Of a stretch of DNA of 43,276 nucleotides, positions 23,497 to 35,765 are shown one piece after another. Where the stretch lies: assembly GCF_000003605.2 (NCBI RefSeq), contig NW_003155237.1, forward strand, positions 467,338 through 510,613, in the 5' to 3' direction. Source of the DNA: Saccoglossus kowalevskii (Eukaryota > Hemichordata > Enteropneusta > Harrimaniidae). Numbering within the stretch: position 1 is the first letter of the stretch; each line of letters begins with the position of its first letter. A model generated the notes under the pieces. That model had not been told where the DNA came from. It saw nothing but the letters and a program-made list of their open reading frames with translations, and searched no databases. A program made the translations under genes and the position numbers.

Positions 23497-23792
23497 CTGC
23501 TGTCTCTTTCTGGTCATTACTACTTTATGCCACTTATTGTCATTGAAGTTCTTGCTCGTAATAACCTCAGCATAAGGACCAGATCCCAAGTTAATAGCAA
23601 AGGCGATCATCCCATCTTCCAAACCAAAAAACACATAGTCGTTAATATTTCCAGTTTGGAGGATAAGACCATTCGGATTTTGTGTACGGAATTCAAACTG
23701 AATCACATCTTCCTGAGTCTGTATTCCTTTCTTCGAGAGGTCATAGGTGAAATAGGAGCTACCATCAAATGACGCAAGGCTGCTGCTAGAAA
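23497..23792 (-). CDS. NRXN: Alpha-neurexin exon: first half of LNS2
   Basis: This 296-bp exon opens after the acceptor tttacag with two bases completing a codon (phase 1) and ends in CAG before gtaact (phase 0), 98 whole codons. It encodes the start of a laminin-G/LNS domain: SLASFDGSSYFTYDLSKKG, then FEFRTQNPNGLILQTG, the NDYVF segment, AINLGSGPY and NDNKWHKVVMTRKRQQ. In the family this is LNS2, which with LNS1 takes part in extracellular ligand binding. The Asp of NDYVF lies where the LNS2 calcium ligand is placed in vertebrate neurexin-1 (from memory). The 3' border falls exactly where vertebrate alternative splice site 2 lies (after the VTRNLRQ-like segment). The continuation is in the assembly gap. 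Confidence 0.95.
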
Positions 23793-26700
23793 CTGTAAAC
23801 AACAATAATATATAATTTAAGTGAAATTTGCAATAAACGATTATGATGATACATGTCTGAGATCAAAATAATTGATTAAATCTGAATGTGTGTTTGAATA
23901 TACATGCTGATCTACAAGGCATGGTTATCTGGCAAGGTGACCTTTAACCTTACAGTGTGAGTACTGCTCATTTTACCAATATGTCACCATTTGCTATGCA
24001 GAAAGCTGGTCTTGCCTTTTGAAAAAAGTGGTTAAGTTAAAAATGGCTCTCCTGAACACAGTAACATGAATGATATTAAAATCTTTTGAAAATGGTTTGG
24101 ATTGGGAGATTGATACATGTACCCGGTAATTACCCCTTCTGGGTCTTGACTGGATAGTGATCACTCGCATTAGAATGTGCGGTCTTTGGAAGTTGTACTC
24201 GGGAAATCATGAGTTGTAGGAAAACATGGAGAGATTTAATTGAAACGGAATACTCCAAATTTAAGACATGCACAAGAATTTCTAGGTTATGGCTTTCATT
24301 ACGTCAAAGTTATTCTGAAAACTGATTTGATTACAAAGAGAACCATAACAGCATATCATATCAATGTTGCTATTTAAAGGTAAAGTAGCAAATCTGAAGG
24401 TGGAACTATAAACCTTGAAAAAAGGTATACATGTATGGTTGCAAAAACCTACAGAAGATTTACAGTATATCAACTTAACTGGCCTTGGAATTTTTTTTTG
24501 GGAATGAAGTATGTTGAAGGTAAACATTTTCATTGCTAGGTTGTTACAATAAATCAAAAAGTAGAAGTACTTCAAGTTTTTCTTTTTAAAAAATTATTAT
24601 ATTGAAAACTTAAATATCAAATTCAGTGATCAGGAACATATGTGATGCAACTATGCCAATTCACTGAAGCTTATCTAGAACACTGCCACAGACATTTAAA
24701 TTTCAGCTGACAATGCAGCGGTAAATGACACCAAAGCTGATTTTCTACTTGACTAGGGCACCACAAATCTTCTCAGACATTCCAACACTTTTCCTTGATT
24801 AAAATTAGCATACATGATGATGAAATAAAATATTGGGTATTAGATCACATTTGCAGACATGGAATTAGAGTTAGTAATCTCTCAATAAAGCGTAATCGGC
24901 TTCTACTAGTTTTCATTTCTTGGGCTTTTCAGAAAATCGTGATTACCAGCTTTTCGATGAATTGAATTGCCATTGTGGGACCAGCCATTTCAATTGCTGG
25001 AATTCCATCTATACCTGAGAACCACAGTGCTCAAACTACAAATCTACCCAAGGGAATGTAGAGAATGCTCTATATTTCAAATTGTAGCCGGGAAGCAGGG
25101 TAAAGATTCTTTGATTACCTGGGGAGTCTGTCTACGATTGATTTTAACACTACCATGATGGATCTGGCATTTGATAGTTATTGCTTTAGTAGCATTGTCC
25201 ACAAGTAGGCAGCCATTGGGGAGCCAGCACCTAGATTCAATATGGAGTACCGGTACATCCAATCGGTAAACAATAACAAGAAGAAAGGCTTCAAATCTCA
25301 GTTGACCTAATTTCTAATATGTGTTACCTCTAATAGTTTTTATATCTGCTTAGTTTGCTTAATCCTATAATCTCACACTTCAAATAAATCCACTAGGATC
25401 CAAATTGTTTCTGACAGTTAACACACTGATTTTTTTTTTATATTAAATCAACAAATTAAGTCATGGTAACATACAACATATGATGGCATTACACGAGTAC
25501 AATCTAAAGCAATGGGAAAGTGTCCAGTTGATTCTGAATATCTTTATCACAAACCAGAACCCTACTTGTAGTGGCATACCTGACTTGTTGCCATGGAAAC
25601 ATGTTCCGTAATTCAATCATGACAAAAAACTTGCAGAAATTCAAATCTTGTGGTTTTAATTCAGTTATAGAGATATTTTAGAGATTTGCATATTTCATAA
25701 AATGTTACAGTAATAATTGATCAGAGAAATTATTAGGTGCCTGTAATTAGGAGCAATTCAGACAAATATTTTCAAAATGAAATGAAAAACAATCCCAGTA
25801 CAATTTACAGTACAATTAGAATGAAAATAATCTACACTTATATGTCTAATCAAATATTAAATATTTTGAAACCCCAGGTTTATAACCATGATTGCTTTCT
25901 CAGGCTTAGGTTCATTCAGCTCACTCACAAACTATACAAGGCACATTATCTCGTTGAATATTACCATTTGAATGCCAGCATTTTTGATACAGCATGCACA
26001 CTTTATGCTTTTTTTTGAATTTGTTAATTTTGAACAAAATTAACATAATTTCTCATTGGTTATAGGTTGAATGAACATTGAATTTTTTAAAATTATGCTT
26101 GAATTTGTGAAATAGTTGATTTTTATGTTAAAAGTTTAATAATGAATTATACACTTGAAATTCACATTACAGGACACAGAGGGCATATGTTGGTGCATAG
26201 GAAATCAAAACTACTCTTATGCTAAACTACAGTCATCGCCATTCTGTTTCCAGTTGACTGTACCCAATAAATAGTCAAATGTCTACATGCTTATGTGTGC
26301 CTGCTATTTCAATGAACCCATAACTCAGAGACCTCTCAGCAGACAGAGGTCTAAGTCATGCGCGATTCAAGAGGAAGGAACACTTCCACAGCTAATGGAT
26401 GACCAATGTTTACGCTCAATTTGAGAAACTCATCAACTAACCTACGGTAGTACTTCCCATTCTGACAAACAAACATTTAATTGGTCATTATTTTAGAAGG
26501 TAAATTAAACATTAACATTTCTGCTTGGGAAGACATTCAAGGATTTGCTTTATAGCACACTGATCAAAATAAACCAAAAACATAGCCTAACTATTACAAC
26601 CTTGTTCATTGACAGATATGGATGGGTGAATACAAACTAACGATGCACAAACTTTTCTCTGCATAGCTACAATTTCGATCAACAAAAAAAAAGGAAAACA

Positions 26701-27039
26701 AGAAAAAAAAATATTCAAATTTCTCAAGCAATTTTTTTAACAAATTACATAAAATTCCTAAAAAATAATAGTACAGCAATATAAGCAAAATTCTAGCAGT
26801 ATTCTTCAATTAATACTACATGTACTGTATTAACCTCAATGTTCTTTATAGAATAATAGGACATAAATTGTATAAAAGAATAAAAGCAAAACACTAGCTA
26901 AAAATGTTCTTGAATTCAAGATGGTGAAATATTAAGATGATCAAATCAAAATTGTAACCACAAGAAGAAATGAAATTAAACCAATATCTTGAAATATATA
27001 CACAGAATACATACCAAATTCAACTTGGATTAATATTGC

Positions 27040-27780
27040 ATCTGACAAATAATATGCAAACATAGGCAGGAAATTTCCACCAAAAACTAATCAGGTAAGC
27101 AAATTATCTCACATCATTTATGTACAAGGTTTCATTGAATACCAGTTAAGGATAACTTAGTGTAACATAGCTGCTAAAACTGCCCACACACGCTAAAAAG
27201 GGAATATGCAAATTAGCTACTTAATATGCACAGACATGGGCCCATAATTAATCATGTCTGCGCCTTTTCCAAACTTTTTATGTCCTGAATTTGATCAATA
27301 TCTGCTCAGAAATTGAGGTTTTGCTTACACAAACGCACACACAAAACTCATTACCTCCCCCTTGGGAGCTTAAAACGTGCGAAATGAGTTTATTAGTACA
27401 CAAAAATAGGATTAGATATTCAAATACACAAACAGTAAGCAAGCACCAGGTTTCGACCAACTGTTGAAATATCAACAAAACAAAGTAGTTAACTGGTTCG
27501 CAAATTAGGTAATTTACATATGCAAATTAATATAGTAAGGTATTAAACATTAAACTACACAAGCTCGCATGAACCAAGTGTCAACCCATTTGACAAAAAG
27601 TTGTTAAACTTAAATAATGCTAAAAGTTGTTAATTAGTATGCAAACTAATATACATGGATTTGTAAAATCTAATAATAGTTCATAACTAAGTATATGTGT
27701 ACCAAATTTCATTCCAATCCATCAAGTGGATCTTGAGATATTGATGCAACAAATTATTGGACATTCATCAGAAAAAATTA
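27040..27780. repeat. Degenerate ATGCAAATTAG / CTAATCAGG repeat region
   Basis: Variants of atatgcaaattag-(ctac)ttaatatgc, ccaaaactaatcaggt and taccaaatttcatt-ccaatcc recur several times. The same order of motifs appears at about 6740-6880 (atgcaaattaggtaattaac, ccaaaactaatcaggtctg, cccggtttcattaaaatatg) and more weakly at 5535-5650. This looks like an old dispersed repeat family. Boundaries are approximate. Confidence 0.5.
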
Positions 27781-29161
27781 TTTTTAATTTCACAATAAAT
27801 CAGTTCTGAGCTGGATTTTGGAAAAACAGAGAAACATCAAAACAATGAACATGTTAAATATTTCATTGTCAGAAATGTTTACGATATTACAGTTTGCAGG
27901 CAATAACAGGGGTTTGGACGAGAGAAAGTGCACGCGACTTAAACTAAAATCTACTGATCAGGCACCATACTTGTCATGTGGTCAGAGATGTGTCAAAGCT
28001 TTATTAAGTTAATTTTCAATATTTCAGCATTTCCCTCGACTTACTTGTGACATGTTATTTCCTTAATTAAATATGGATATTCTTATTTGGAATTCAATGA
28101 AAAACAAAGAGGCCAACAAGGAAAATAGAGATCTTATGACCTGGCAGCAAGTAATTCAAGTAAATACTTCTTTGATTCATCTAAACACCGAAGACAGGTC
28201 TAATTATTAGCTGTATAATTTCCTATTGTCAAATCTGCCTATCAATGAGGGCAAGTAGAAAAAGAAAAGAAAATATCAGAAATTATTAATCCTCCACCGA
28301 GAGGAGGGGGGTAGCAGACATCTATCATCATAACATATCGTATATATGAGCTTTCACCTGCAAACACAATTAGTATCACAGGAAACGTTATGAAGAATTC
28401 CGTTCACAATTCCATGTTCTGCCCTGTGGCCATGCAAATCATTTATAGCAGAATGAAACCCTGGCACGTTTGATGGCAGTGAAAATTGATGGTCTTATAA
28501 CTGCTTGTGAATATTTAATAGGTATCAATGAAGCACATGATTTGGATGCACATGCTACGTGCAAAAAAAATCACTCTAAGCAAAAATAATTGTTAACAGT
28601 GGAACAGTTAATAACAAATGCATTTTAATTTAGACATAATTTTTTGACAAGTTACCGATGTTAAGATATATACCAGCATCTCGTAAAATATTACAATACT
28701 GTAATTCATGTGAAAAAAAAAATATTTTATCTTCTTGACCTTTGACTGCATTACAAATGACGACATAAATCTATATGGTTTCTGTTATTTAACGAGTAAC
28801 AGTTTATTATTAAAATTAGTGCTTTCCAAATATTTGGACAATGGGGCGGAGTGATAAAAAATTGAAGATAATATATTACTAATATATCATATATAACGTG
28901 ACACACCACACAAATATATGGACATGACCCAGGGCTACCTGTAATACCACAAATCTGATTTTGCTTTTACTTCTATTCATTTTATGCTTTTATTTGTCAG
29001 ATACAGATATATAGCCAACAGGATTATACATTAATAATACTATCAGCAAATACTGATTTTGTTCCAAGAGTTCACTTTCAAAAAATTGAATTGCTCAGTG
29101 ACTGTGCAGTCATGATAGCAATGTCCACTTGTAGGCTCTTTCAATATACACACAAGCATAT

Positions 29162-29589
29162 TACTGTAATTGCTCGAGTATAAACCCCTGCTCGAGTATA
29201 AGCACCCCCCCCAAATTTACAGCATTTTACAATAAGTCATTTATCCGATTATATATATATATTATATGCTGCTACGCAATGCAGTTGTGTTAGTTTTTAT
29301 TTGAAACTTCCATTAGAATATACTTTCGTTACCCCAAAACATACAGACCAATATTTAAGTGAAACGCAGGGTCGAATGCTGTTCCACTTAGTAAACGCAC
29401 CCAAGAGCGATTAGTGGACGATGCTAGTCGATGAAGATACTAGTGTACACAGGACGATTTGTTTATGAATAAATTAGCATAAATTATCACTCAGAAGTTT
29501 TAACTTTTATCCATTTATAAGCCCCCCCCCAATTTTTCGTTAATTTCCCGTTTTCGGGGGGGGGGGGGTATACTCTGACAAGTACGGTA
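29162..29589. mobile_element. Inverted-repeat (MITE-like) element with C/G homopolymer arms, 428 bp
   Basis: The left end TACTGTAATTGCTCGAGTAT, followed by aaacccc, pairs with the right end, whose reverse complement is TACCGTACTTGTCAGAGTAT followed by a C run. A second ctcgagtataagcaccccc copy lies just inside the left end, and cca-tttataagccccccccc near the right end. A run of about 13 G lies at 29556-29568. It is non-coding. Confidence 0.7.
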
Positions 29590-30010
29590 GCATATTCTGC
29601 ATGCTGACATGTTATGAAGACAGTCGGATTAGGGTATACCATTGATGATTGTGAAGAAGTTCACATACATACATATCTAGACTGTTTATATATTTATATT
29701 CTATTATCGTAATACAAGAAACAAACACTGAATTCAATCATGAATTCTTTGAATGAAAATACAACTACTCAACCCCAATGGACTTGTACACTGATGTACT
29801 ATATTAATTAATTGTAATGAGAAAGCCAAGCTTTATGAATTATTCAAAATAGTATATATATTGATGAGCATTGTGTTGTCAAAGTTAACTGCGGTACCTA
29901 ATTATTTTCTCACCCAAAACCATCGACAAATTATAGTATGCAAATTTATGTATTAATTTTAAATTATGCTATGGAAAAAGAGGATATTTGTGTTTGTGCA
30001 ACACCAAGAA

Positions 30011-30575
30011 ATTTCAGTTACATCTTGGTACTGAAATTTCAGTTACATCTTGGTACCGAAATTTCAGTTACATCTTGGTACCTCGATTTCAGTTACATCT
30101 TGGTACCTCAATTTCAGTTACATCTTGGTACCTCGATTTCAGTTACATCTTGGTACCTCGATTTCAGTTACATCTTGGTACCTCGATTTCAGTTACATCT
30201 TGGTACCTCGATTTCAGTTACATCTTGGTACCTCAATTTCAGTTACATCTTGGTACCTCGATTTCAGTTACATCTTGGTACCTCAATTTCAGTTACATCT
30301 TGGTACCTCAATTTCAGTTACACCTTGGTACCTCAATTTCAGTTACATCTTGGTACCTCAATTTCAGTTACATCTTGGTACCTCAATTTCAGTTACATCT
30401 TGGTACCTCGATTTCAGTTACATCTTGGTACCTCGATTTCAGTTACATCTTGGTACCTCAATTTCAGTTACATCTTGGTACCTCAATTTCAGTTACATCT
30501 TGGTACCTCGATTTCAGTTACACCTTGGTACCTCGATTTCAGTTACATCTTGGTACCTTGATTTCTGAGCATCGT
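30011..30575. repeat. 25-bp tandem array, 22 full units
   Basis: The unit starts ATTTCAGTTACATCTTGGTA and ends CCTCG or CCTCA. It repeats without a register slip from 30011 to 30560, with a partial copy after it. The first two units have diverged ends (CTGAA, CCGAA), and two units carry cacctt instead of catctt. Because 25 is not a multiple of three and the plus-strand unit lacks stops, all three forward frames stay open and encode the same 25-residue cycle in rotation. That explains the roughly 170-207-residue open frames here, so no gene is called. Confidence 0.97.
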
Positions 30576-32215
30576 ATCAGTGTAACAGCGATATGAATAA
30601 GCTAGCATACAGATGAGATTTATAATTATACACTGAATATTTTATAGAAACAACATGATAGATCGTATCACTGGGAAGTGTAGTGATAAAATAAACAGTA
30701 AGACATTCTGAATAGGTACCGTATAAGCCAGAGAACGCCTAGGAGTCAAATCAATCTGCTAGCTCGAAGCTAAAGAGATCATTTCCACAGACCGATTTAT
30801 CAGGATTATACACAGAAAATCATGAATATGAATGTCATGTTTAACATTACTCCTTTCAGTTGTTATGATTAATAAACAAGAATATTCATCTTGACAGATT
30901 CAACTGTTTAAGATGTATTAATTGCAAGTCTTGTTTGGCTAGCTGACCTAATTTGTGTGCAGTGCACGTCGTAGATATCCATCATGTTAGTGAGATGTGC
31001 ATTATTAGTATGATCGGGAAATATTGAATAGTGAGGAATAACTAAGCAGTGTAAACCACTTCAATTCTGCAACTGAACAATTTTGAGGGAATTTCTCATC
31101 AGGACGAATCTTAGGATATGTAAAGTAGCGTTTTAAATTTTTTTATTTAGGTAATTAGAGTCTTAGAAGAATTTAGTCATCATACATGCCAAATCACTCA
31201 GCTCTCTACATTTCTGGTATCAAATGTTCAACAGTTATCTTGGAAATAAACAGTTGTTGCAGTCTCTTCATCTGCAGTCGTCATTAGCAACCAAGCATAA
31301 ATAACAAATCACCTGCTGAAAGCCTTCACAAAGCGACCAAAATCAATGGAAGAAAAAAAAAAATCAGCAGAAAATGTTACATGCCATTTTAGCGAATTTG
31401 ACTAAATGCACAAATTAACAGAATTTTAATTTAGCTAAAATTTTAACAATTTCATTGCGAGAATATACATGTACAATTAGCTACTAGTATATCTTAAATT
31501 AACAAAATCACAGATGTTAAAAAGACATGTTTTGCAGCAGTTTTTCATAAATATGGAAAAGTCATAAAATTATGAGACCTAAATAATGTTAAAATGACAC
31601 AATAGCAGTTAGCCTGTACTTGTAATAATGGACACAGGTTCAAATAATTTAGGCGAGTGATGTGAAAAAGCCGGAAATGCAATAAAGACTAGTGCATTCG
31701 AACCACTCATCAGTTTTATGGAACATTTCCTCTACAGTTTTAAACCTGCCATAGCATAATACGCACTATGAATGGCATGAAAATAAACATAATAAATACT
31801 TCGCGGCGGCAAACTGTTTTTACAGCTGCCCAATGTTGAAAACTTGTTAAGGTGTTTTATTTTTTCCAGTACAGAACTGCTGACAGTAATCTCATCATTT
31901 GGCTGGCAAGTTCACTTGACGTTCCAAACAAACCTCTTGAAATTCACCCTTGGATGACACATAATAAGGTTATAATACTTCAATTTAATGAATAAACAGC
32001 TCTGTCAATCATTTTTTTTTCAATTTTAAATCGCATTGCTATGTGGAAAACATCAGTAATTGACCAGTTCAATGGTTAGATACAATGTCCACATGCATAA
32101 TTTTGTTTGGAATCAGTGGAAATAATAAGAATCAGGATCACAGTCAGTGGCATACAACTGATAGTAAAATAAATGACACTAATGGGGTATCCATGTTGAA
32201 TCTTACTCAGATATT

Positions 32216-32346
32216 AGAAGCCTCTCGGTTGAGATACCTGCACATTTCAGTAAATATCACAAAATGAACAATTCTGAGATTGGTCCATATGTATATTTAC
32301 AAAGCAATCAGATTTGCTTTTACCAAAAATGTTTAAAATGTTCACA
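32216..32346. mobile_element. Degraded fragment of HINE-like family 1
   Basis: The sequence gaagcctctcggttgagata is followed by cacatttcag, aaaatgaacaattctgag, ggtccatatgta, aaagcaatcagatttgc and accaaaaatg. It matches the left end and one tandem unit of family 1 with many changes and deletions. No right end is recognisable. Confidence 0.6.
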
Positions 32347-32650
32347 CCTAAACAATGCAATGTGGTAATATTAGGCCATCCACTAATGAAATTTAACCAC
32401 ATTTGTTGTATTGGTATGGAAGCTCTTGCATATGAACACATAATCAGGCACAGAACCTGAAACAATTATCCGTCAACTACAAGGCCATCGCTGACAGGAT
32501 GATGATTTTCATTTTCAAATACATCGGAAGTGTTCTAGGTTCTGTGTCAAATGGATTTCTCATTGTAAAAACTCTGAATGGTATTAAAATGAGTAAATAT
32601 GATCTGTACTTGCATTTATTTTATTTTCATTTGTATGGCAGCAGACTGTA

Positions 32651-32688
32651 TGTGTGTGTGTGTGTGTGTGTGTGTGGGGGGGGGGGGG
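32651..32688. repeat. TG microsatellite running into a poly-G tract
   Basis: About 12 TG units are followed by 13 G. Alternating purine-pyrimidine sequence next to a G tract is prone to non-B structure and length change. The open frames through it (CVCVCVC / HTHTHTH) are artefacts of the repeat. Confidence 0.95.
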
Positions 32689-33397
32689 TTGAACACCAGA
32701 AGACAGAGTGGACAGGAGGGGAATCCACCAGTAGATCAAAAGGGAACCATCCAGTGACATTATTATCAAGTGAGGGTCCTTAACTATATACTTCAACTGG
32801 AGGTGAATACAATGATAATCGACCACATTTTACAATATGTAAATACTTGCACACTGATGGCGATAAGGACTTCATTAATAATCTTTTTCGTACTTGTAAT
32901 CTTAATTTAAACCTGGACGACCCTCATTACCGACAGGAATGACCAATTACTAAAAATATCTAAACTGACATTTCAATTTAAAGTAATTTGGAGAAGAAAG
33001 TACACAATGCAAGGAATTCAACACTGATAACAGGGAAGCGTCATCATCCTCTAAACAACTACTTTATATAAAATGTAATACAGTGTACATCTATAGCAGC
33101 CACCAATTATGGTTGCTGTAAGATTCTAATCAGCGGCTAACAGGGTAGTAGGGAAATCAGTTCTTTTTTTACTTCTACTTCAAACCCTTGTGTTTCACTG
33201 CACCCCACATCAAGATTCTGTCGAGTAAGTTCAGACCATTTTAAATCAGGGAAGAAAGCATGGAGTGATTACCCTCAGGCAAGGTATGTAAATATGTACA
33301 ATTGCATTATTTTAACGTGTCAAATTTCATCATTTCAGTATTAGACCAACATGATTGGTAATCGTATCATGAATAAACAAGTCATTGAAAATGACAC

Positions 33398-34330
33398 AGT
33401 CCCCGTTAAGTTCTCTTTGTGCTCGTCATATTAAAGCGGAAGGGTTGTCGCGAGCGTGTCCTTGAAACTTGAGTTCCAAGTGGCATATATAACAGATTGT
33501 TTGTTTACATCAAAACACGTGTTTCGTTTCATAGTAATATGGCCAAAATAAAAACAGCCGTTATTCAGCCATCTTTGATCTCATTATGAAACACACTGAT
33601 ATGTATGATGTATGTGCCAAATACGAATGAAAATGGTACATAAATTGTGGAAATATAGTAGTAAGGCCAAAAAGTCAGATGGCTGTCAATCGGCCATCCT
33701 TGACCAGATTTTGAAACAAATTGTCATGGACATGCATCCTAACATGTATAAAGTACATGTATATGCCAAATTTGAATGAAAATGCATGTGCACATGTCCC
33801 ACATAAGGTACTAGGCACATGCAAAGAATGAACGAAATCGGTCCACAGGATTCTGAAATATGACGTTGGATAGACTGACGCACGAACAGACGGACACACA
33901 GATGGTCGGACGGACGGACAGACTCAGGAATGAACGGACGGTCGGGGACATGTATCCTAACATGTATGATCTATGTACTAAATTTGAATGAAAACTGACA
34001 TAGCATGTCCAAAATACAACATTTTCAACAAAACAAGATGGCTGCCAGTCGGCAATCTTTGATCCAATTGTGAAATAAATCATGGACATGTATCCTAACA
34101 TGTATAATCTGTGTACCAAGTTTGAATGAAAACTGACAAAGCATGTCCAAAATACAAACATTTTCAAAAAACAAGATGGCTGCCAGTCGGCCATTTTGAA
34201 TCAAATCGCTAAACCACTGCATGTGCATATGACCCACATAAAGTACTAGGCACATGTAAAGAATGAACGGAGTCGGTCCAAGGGATTCTAAGATATGACT
34301 CCGGACGGACTTCGTCCGAACGGGGACTAA
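33398..34330. mobile_element. HINE-like element, family 2
   Basis: Subterminal inverted repeats are AGTCCCCGTT (33398-33407) and AACGGGGACT (34319-34328), perfect over 10 bp. The right end carries the hairpin CGGAC-TTC-GTCCG (34306-34318) and a terminal CTAA (34327-34330). The interior has repeated units: gacatgtatcctaacatgta occurs at 33947 and 34085 with a diverged copy at 33729, each followed by ctgtgtaccaagtttgaatg-like sequence and a gctgccagtcggcc-type block. A GGAC-rich microsatellite lies at about 33889-33945. The sequence is unrelated to family 1 but the terminal plan is the same. The open frames inside are composition-driven. Confidence 0.65.
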
Positions 34331-35665
34331 TTACACCAATAATTCAAAATGGAAATGTATTCCCCGATTCAGTTTTCAACAATTACCGGTATCCTGGATT
34401 TGGCATTTATAAAAGCACTATAACGTCTGCATTTCAATTTTGCATAAATAAATATATACATTCAGTGTATGTTGCATGAGACTACATCAAACATGATGCC
34501 GAGTGATTAATAAATAACATTATTTTTGAGACGAAGACAAATTCTGTGAAAATTCACTAAGACTGTTTATGGACGCGGTGCAACATCTCATTTTAATTAG
34601 TGTAAAATTAACTACCTGGTATTTATGAAAATTATCAAAATAATTAATTCAAGCAGGGTGTATTTGCTTCATTTTAATTCAAGAAAGCACATATTTATTT
34701 TCTCACGACAAAAATAAATGGCTTTTATTCACAGTAATGCTTGCAGCTTCTCAGAGGGTGATTTCCACATTGTGTGAAAAGGAGAAATGAATGTCTGTCT
34801 GGGAAATAAAAAATACAATCAAACCAAGAAAGATTGTGACTGCCCGCAGATTGTTCAAGCCTAATCTGTGTAATTTATCAGACTGGATAAAAAGAACTTA
34901 ATAGCGTCAAAGAAAAGCATGCAGGTTATCCAGAACCACTTCCTTCCTTCCTAAGTACTTGGCTTTATTAGAAATCATGCCATAACAAGCACATTTGCGA
35001 TTCCTTTGACACAACATGGTAAAATCAAGCGTACTTATTTTGCTTTCTGTCGTTTCAAGTGAACCTCTAAAAAACATTCACAAGCAGCAAAAAGTAAGCA
35101 CTGTTTTATTCAATAAGCTGTAGGACAAAAAGAGAAATAACCCCGAAAAATCATGAGCTGCTTAGAAATATATATCCAATGACTAATGCAGTGATTTTTT
35201 TTCTGTACTCAAAGATCGAATGATACAGGAGTACGATGTATATGTTTAAACCATACAAATTAATGTTCAATGACAGAACAAGCATTATCTGAGTATAAAT
35301 ATACAAGTCATACAATATTGGAAACATTCCAGTAACATTTAAAATATTGTGTTAATTTTATTCGACAAGTTGTTAGTTATCATTTACTAAACTATGAATA
35401 AAAAGTCATTGTCAATGACATGGTTCCAGTTTGTATTTGGTGCATTTTTATTTGAAGTCACAAAAGGATGGAAGACTATGTTTGAGAAAAATACCAAACA
35501 AACTGATGGGCATTAGTGACCCATCACATTTGAAAAATGATTGATGATGTGTTAACATTTGGTGGAGTGATTTTTTGGGGGGATGAAAATGGTTGCTAGT
35601 TGGTCAAAGGTCAAAAAAGTGGCAAAAAAATGATATGTATAACATTATGTGTAGTTTTTTATCAA

Positions 35666-35765
35666 CTTGCATCTGCATATCGGCCATTTTGAATTAATTT
35701 GCGAAACAAAATGTTTTGCATTAATAACCCAAGGTTATGGATAGGCATGCCTGAGTAAATCTTAC
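35666..35765. repeat. Fragment of the CGGCCATTTTGAAT dispersed repeat
   Basis: The sequence atcggccattttgaatt, then gcgaaacaaaatgttttgca and taacccaaggttatg, parallels 22424-22490 and 22714-22790. It is diverged, with no ends visible. Confidence 0.5.

Larger units (their letters stand above)
97..23792 (-). other. NRXN: Alpha-neurexin gene body, central part (both ends missing)
   Basis: Seven coding blocks on the minus strand join in frame into LNS2-LNS3-EGF2-LNS4-LNS5, the order found in the middle of alpha-neurexins. These are presynaptic single-pass membrane proteins that bind neuroligins, LRRTMs, neurexophilins and cerebellin-type ligands. The block order, the EGF module with WNRFICDC followed by a new LNS domain, and the recurrent DPITF/EPVTF motif opening LNS3 and LNS5 are diagnostic. 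CASPR-type proteins also carry LamG and EGF modules but add discoidin and fibrinogen-like parts, which are not seen here. LNS1 and EGF1 should be upstream (right) and EGF3, LNS6 and the transmembrane part downstream (left). All readable introns have GT donors and AG acceptors. Family assignment is very secure; the paralogue or species is not. Confidence 0.96.

Noticed and set aside
23038-23805. A 255-residue minus-strand frame running through the N block, and two plus-strand frames through it
   Set aside because: Only the first part of the minus-strand frame is real coding sequence. N cannot be translated, and the frame after the gap differs from the one that continues LNS2.
29938-30596. Three overlapping plus-strand open frames of about 170-207 residues with a 25-residue repeat
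   Set aside because: They are a pure by-product of a stop-free 25-bp tandem repeat; all three frames give the same rotated peptide, with no flanking gene structure.
33675-34255. Minus-strand open frames of 65-127 residues
   Set aside because: They read the tandem units of HINE-like family 2; their internal repetition follows the DNA repeat.
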